NCBI GenBank assembly: GCA_003353945.1
Contig: PIVM01000027.1
Span: 1 to 49,486 of the forward strand
Reading direction: 5' to 3'
Length of the DNA: 49,486 bases
Origin: Gammaproteobacteria bacterium
Lineage (GTDB): Bacteria > Pseudomonadota > Gammaproteobacteria > Pseudomonadales > PIVM01
Shown here: piece after piece, positions 47,466 to 49,486 of the stretch
Layout of the letters: the number at the start of each line of letters is the position of its first letter
Numbering within the stretch: the stretch's first letter is position 1
Translations under genes and position numbers: made by a program
Notes under the pieces: generated by a model
Databases searched by the model: none
Told to the model about the DNA's origin: nothing
Seen by the model: the letters and a program-made list of their open reading frames with translations, nothing else

Positions 47466-47566
47466 GGCGGTGGGAGCGAAGATTAGTTCCGCAACAGTAT
47501 AAAAAATTAAACAATTGTAAGCATGTTTCAAAAATTTTGGAAAAATTCATATAAAAAGGTGTATTT
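47466..47566 (+). other. Intergenic spacer with RBS of the first PPIase gene
   Basis: An AT-rich spacer of 101 bp. AAGGTG at 47556-47561 lies 5 nt before GTG 47567 and fits as its RBS. A near-palindromic A/T stretch (about 47526-47543) is present, but there is no GC-rich stem with a T-run, so I see no terminator. Co-transcription with the giant gene is possible but not shown. Confidence 0.5.
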
Positions 47567-48358
47567 GTGAAATATAGAATAATACTAACAGTTATTCTTG
47601 CGGGTTCAATTGTAGCCGCTTGTAGTGATTCTGATGATGACAAAAGAAAGCTTGTAAAGGATGAACAATTTGAAGCCTATCTAAATCTTAAACGGATACC
47701 ATTAGATAACGACAAACGTGTTGCCAGCGCGTTGCTTGCATATAACGAACGCGAAATGATCAGCAAGGAAATAGAAGAAACCGGCTTGTTGGATCAAGCG
47801 ATGATAGATGTTGAAGCCGCAGAGTTTCGTAAACAAATGCTGATTAGTCGTTACTTTGAAGAATATATCAAGCAGAACGTGACGACTGAGGCTATTAAAA
47901 ACTATTACAACAATAATCCTGAAGAATTTGAAAGCCGCAGAATTCATGTGTCGCATATTCTTTTTCGCACCAATAGCCGCATGACAGACGATGAAAAAAA
48001 TGCGCGTTTATTGAAAGCCAAAGCGGCTTATGGACGCATACAGCAGAATGAGGTGTTTGAAGATCTGGTACAGGAATATTCAGATGATAAATTATCCGCA
48101 CAAAAAGAAGGTGATTTAGGCTGGCTGGAAGAGGGTGCTATCGACCCAGTGTTTTCAAGAACCATATTTGCTATGGAGTCTGGGCAAGTCTCTGAACCGT
48201 TTGTGACTAGCTATGGCTACCATATTGTTAAAGTTGCAGAAGGCCCTAAAGTGATTAGTAAACCTTTTGAGTCTGTAAAAGGTGATGTCAGTTATCGCCT
48301 GAAGCAACAGGCGAAAGAAGCTGAAATGAATCGTCTAAAAGAACAGGCAAAAAAATAG
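47567..48358 (+). CDS. Parvulin-type peptidyl-prolyl isomerase lipoprotein
   Basis: Encodes 263 residues from a GTG start with RBS AAGGTG. Residues 1-19 form a lipoprotein signal with lipobox VAAC (Cys19) and Ser at +2, which predicts outer-membrane sorting in Gram-negatives. Residues about 30-120 form a helical SurA/PrsA-like N-region (FRKQMLISRYFEEY, VTTEAIKNYYNNNPEEF). Residues about 126-225 are a PpiC/parvulin domain: IHVSHILF (His127, His130), EGDLGWLEEG, IFAMESGQVSEPFVTSYGYH and IVKV (His219). The paired histidines and the GDLGW and F..P..t.yGyHI motifs are those of active rotamases, which isomerise X-Pro bonds. The size and layout resemble the EpsD-type PPIases and SurA relatives. It is followed after 6 nt by a paralogue. 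I infer it helps fold or export the proline-containing giant protein. Confidence 0.88.
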   Translation: MKYRIILTVILAGSIVAACSDSDDDKRKLVKDEQFEAYLNLKRIPLDNDKRVASALLAYNEREMISKEIEETGLLDQAMIDVEAAEFRKQMLISRYFEEYIKQNVTTEAIKNYYNNNPEEFESRRIHVSHILFRTNSRMTDDEKNARLLKAKAAYGRIQQNEVFEDLVQEYSDDKLSAQKEGDLGWLEEGAIDPVFSRTIFAMESGQVSEPFVTSYGYHIVKVAEGPKVISKPFESVKGDVSYRLKQQAKEAEMNRLKEQAKK

Positions 48359-48364
48359 ATCACT

Positions 48365-49261
48365 ATGTTGTATAAAAAACTAGTTACGAAAAAAACCAAA
48401 CTTACCCTTGTGCTGGCAGTATCACTGATATTGATGGCAGCCTGTTCCAGTAAGTCTGATGATGAATCAGTTAATATTAGCGAACAGGCGGCAGAAAGTA
48501 GCTCGGTAAGCCTGGTCAATGTCAATAACACAGATATCACAGATGCAGAGTTTTCTTTGGCTGTTCAACGTACCTTGGGCAAAAATGCCGCTTTGTATAT
48601 GAATGAAGAGCTTGAGAAAAAATTGCTGGAAAGTCTGATTACCAGCCGAGCTATAGCGCAAAAATCAGAATCCGAAATGGATAAGGATGACTTGGTGCTG
48701 CTGGAGTTGAAGACTAAGGCCTATCGTGAAGAGCTGTTAGTAAAAAGCTATCTGGAACGACATATTACACCACAGCCTGTGACTACAGAGATGGTAAAAA
48801 AATACTATCTGGAAAATAGCGAAGCTTTTGGTGGCGGTGTTGTGAAACACTTTGAATATGTACAACTTGTTTTGCCTAAAGGTGAAGATTCTTCTCTTGC
48901 TGTCGCTCCGATCACTCAGATAATCAATAGTAATGATTGGCAAAAGGCAAGCAGGCTTCTAGAGAAACAACGCCCAGATTGGCAGCTCAGCTATAAAAAA
49001 GCATCATTAAAGGCCGAGTTAATAAAAGAACCATTAAATAGCCTGGTCAGTAAGGTCGCTGTTGGTGAAGTGGCGCCGCTTAAGTTTGAAGATGGTGTTT
49101 ATACCTTGTTGCGTTTAAACGATGAAAAAGTTTTGCCGGTAAAACCCTTGGCAGAGGTTAGTGCCGATATACGCAAAACATTAGCGCCAATACAGTTAAA
49201 AAAATCTGTTAGGCAGATATCGGACGCGGCCATTAAGCAAGCTAAGATAAGCCGCAATTAA
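48365..49261 (+). CDS. SurA-like lipoprotein with degenerate parvulin domain
   Basis: Encodes 298 residues and starts 6 nt after the preceding stop, so it is probably translationally coupled; no strong own RBS is seen. The signal is basic (YKKLVTKKTK), then hydrophobic, with lipobox MAAC (Cys27) and Ser at +2. Residues about 48-110 resemble a SurA N-terminal chaperone region (VNNTDITDAEFSLAVQRTLG; LEKKLLESLITSRAIAQKSE). Then VTTEMVKKYYLENSEAF aligns with VTTEAIKNYYNNNPEEF of the upstream gene, showing the two are paralogues. The following parvulin-like part (KHFEYVQLVLPKG, later VGEVAPLKFEDGVYTLLRLN) lacks the HxxHIL and GYH histidines. I infer a non-catalytic chaperone or partner subunit. 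Confidence 0.82.
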   Translation: MLYKKLVTKKTKLTLVLAVSLILMAACSSKSDDESVNISEQAAESSSVSLVNVNNTDITDAEFSLAVQRTLGKNAALYMNEELEKKLLESLITSRAIAQKSESEMDKDDLVLLELKTKAYREELLVKSYLERHITPQPVTTEMVKKYYLENSEAFGGGVVKHFEYVQLVLPKGEDSSLAVAPITQIINSNDWQKASRLLEKQRPDWQLSYKKASLKAELIKEPLNSLVSKVAVGEVAPLKFEDGVYTLLRLNDEKVLPVKPLAEVSADIRKTLAPIQLKKSVRQISDAAIKQAKISRN

Positions 49262-49325
49262 AGCTGATCGATGTAATAAATAAATTAGCTGCAAGCTGGT
49301 AGTGCGCAGTTAGGGCCTCGGAAAT

Positions 49326-49485
49326 AATAAATTTTCCAATTAGGGGCTGAATCATGCTTTCTCACCTAGGCGTTCAAATGGGAGCAGAGCCTGCCCCGTG
49401 CAACGTTTTGGGTATATTGGAATATGTAAGCATTTGAACAACGAAGGTGAGGGAGCAGGGAGCAAGCGTAATTGGAAAATTTATT
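49326..49485. repeat. 160-bp element with 17-bp perfect terminal inverted repeats
   Basis: AATAAATTTTCCAATTA (49326-49342) is exactly inverted at 49469-49485. Nested inside are CTCACCT (49361-49367)/AGGTGAG (49445-49451) and GTTCAAATG (49372-49380)/CATTTGAAC (49431-49439), so the whole segment can fold into an interrupted long stem around a roughly 50-nt centre. The centre also has a GC-rich imperfect hairpin at about 49380-49397. This resembles a miniature inverted-repeat element or a structured intergenic repeat. The window ends one base later, so target-site duplication cannot be checked. Confidence 0.75.
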
Positions 49486-49486
49486 T

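Noticed and set aside
33261-47450. Repetitive DNA resembling CRISPR-like periodicity
   Set aside because: Repeats are in-frame protein repeats with variable length and no constant direct repeat separated by unique spacers.
49262-49325. Possible rho-independent terminator right after the second lipoprotein gene
   Set aside because: Only weak CTGC/GCAG pairing and no T-run after a stem; nothing convincing.

Overview
The window is dominated by one uninterrupted coding sequence of about 46.6 kb (909-47465, + strand). It encodes a secreted multidomain protein of about 15,518 residues, roughly 1.7 MDa. Behind it lie two small lipoprotein genes of the parvulin/SurA type (47567-48358 and 48365-49261). 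The moderate GC content, classical Sec signal peptide, Gram-negative-style lipoboxes, parvulin lipoproteins, and mix of bacterial Ig, LVIVD, IPT/TIG, thrombospondin type 3 and RCC1 repeats all suggest a free-living, probably marine gammaproteobacterium. This is an inference from composition and domain style; no taxonomic marker gene is present.

Layout. Positions 1-600 hold the remains of a mobile element. There is an N-terminal fragment of a tyrosine integrase (98-372, minus strand, truncated and frameshifted). Beside it is a cluster of inverted repeats, including a perfect 32-bp palindrome (558-589). Positions 590-908 are the 5' region of the giant gene. The giant protein reads in order: signal peptide; a poorly classified N-terminal region with a Big_2-like part; about 21 tandem Ig-like domains (2316-10218); a non-repetitive linker with a helical stretch (10219-10859); seven copies of a supermodule made of an LVIVD-type propeller, an SbsA/Big_5-like domain and two TIG-like domains (10860-24524); a mixed Ig/propeller/invasin-like region (24525-33260); and a C-terminal third (33261-47465). 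That last third is built from Ca-binding TSP3 arrays and five seven-blade RCC1 propellers, with carboxypeptidase-regulatory-like, glutamine-amidotransferase-like and duplicated beta-rich domains inserted. The window ends in a roughly 160-bp element with 17-bp perfect terminal inverted repeats (49326-49485).

How the genes may work together (inference). The giant protein has a Sec signal but no visible anchor, autotransporter, RTX or sorting domain at its C-terminus. It looks like a very long extracellular or surface filament or adhesin, presumably stiffened by calcium and disulfides in its C-terminal third. The two lipoproteins are paralogues. One keeps parvulin hallmark residues; the other appears to have lost them. 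Their position directly behind the giant gene suggests dedicated folding or export helpers for this protein. The combination of giant multi-propeller protein and active/degenerate PPIase pair is the most interesting candidate system here.
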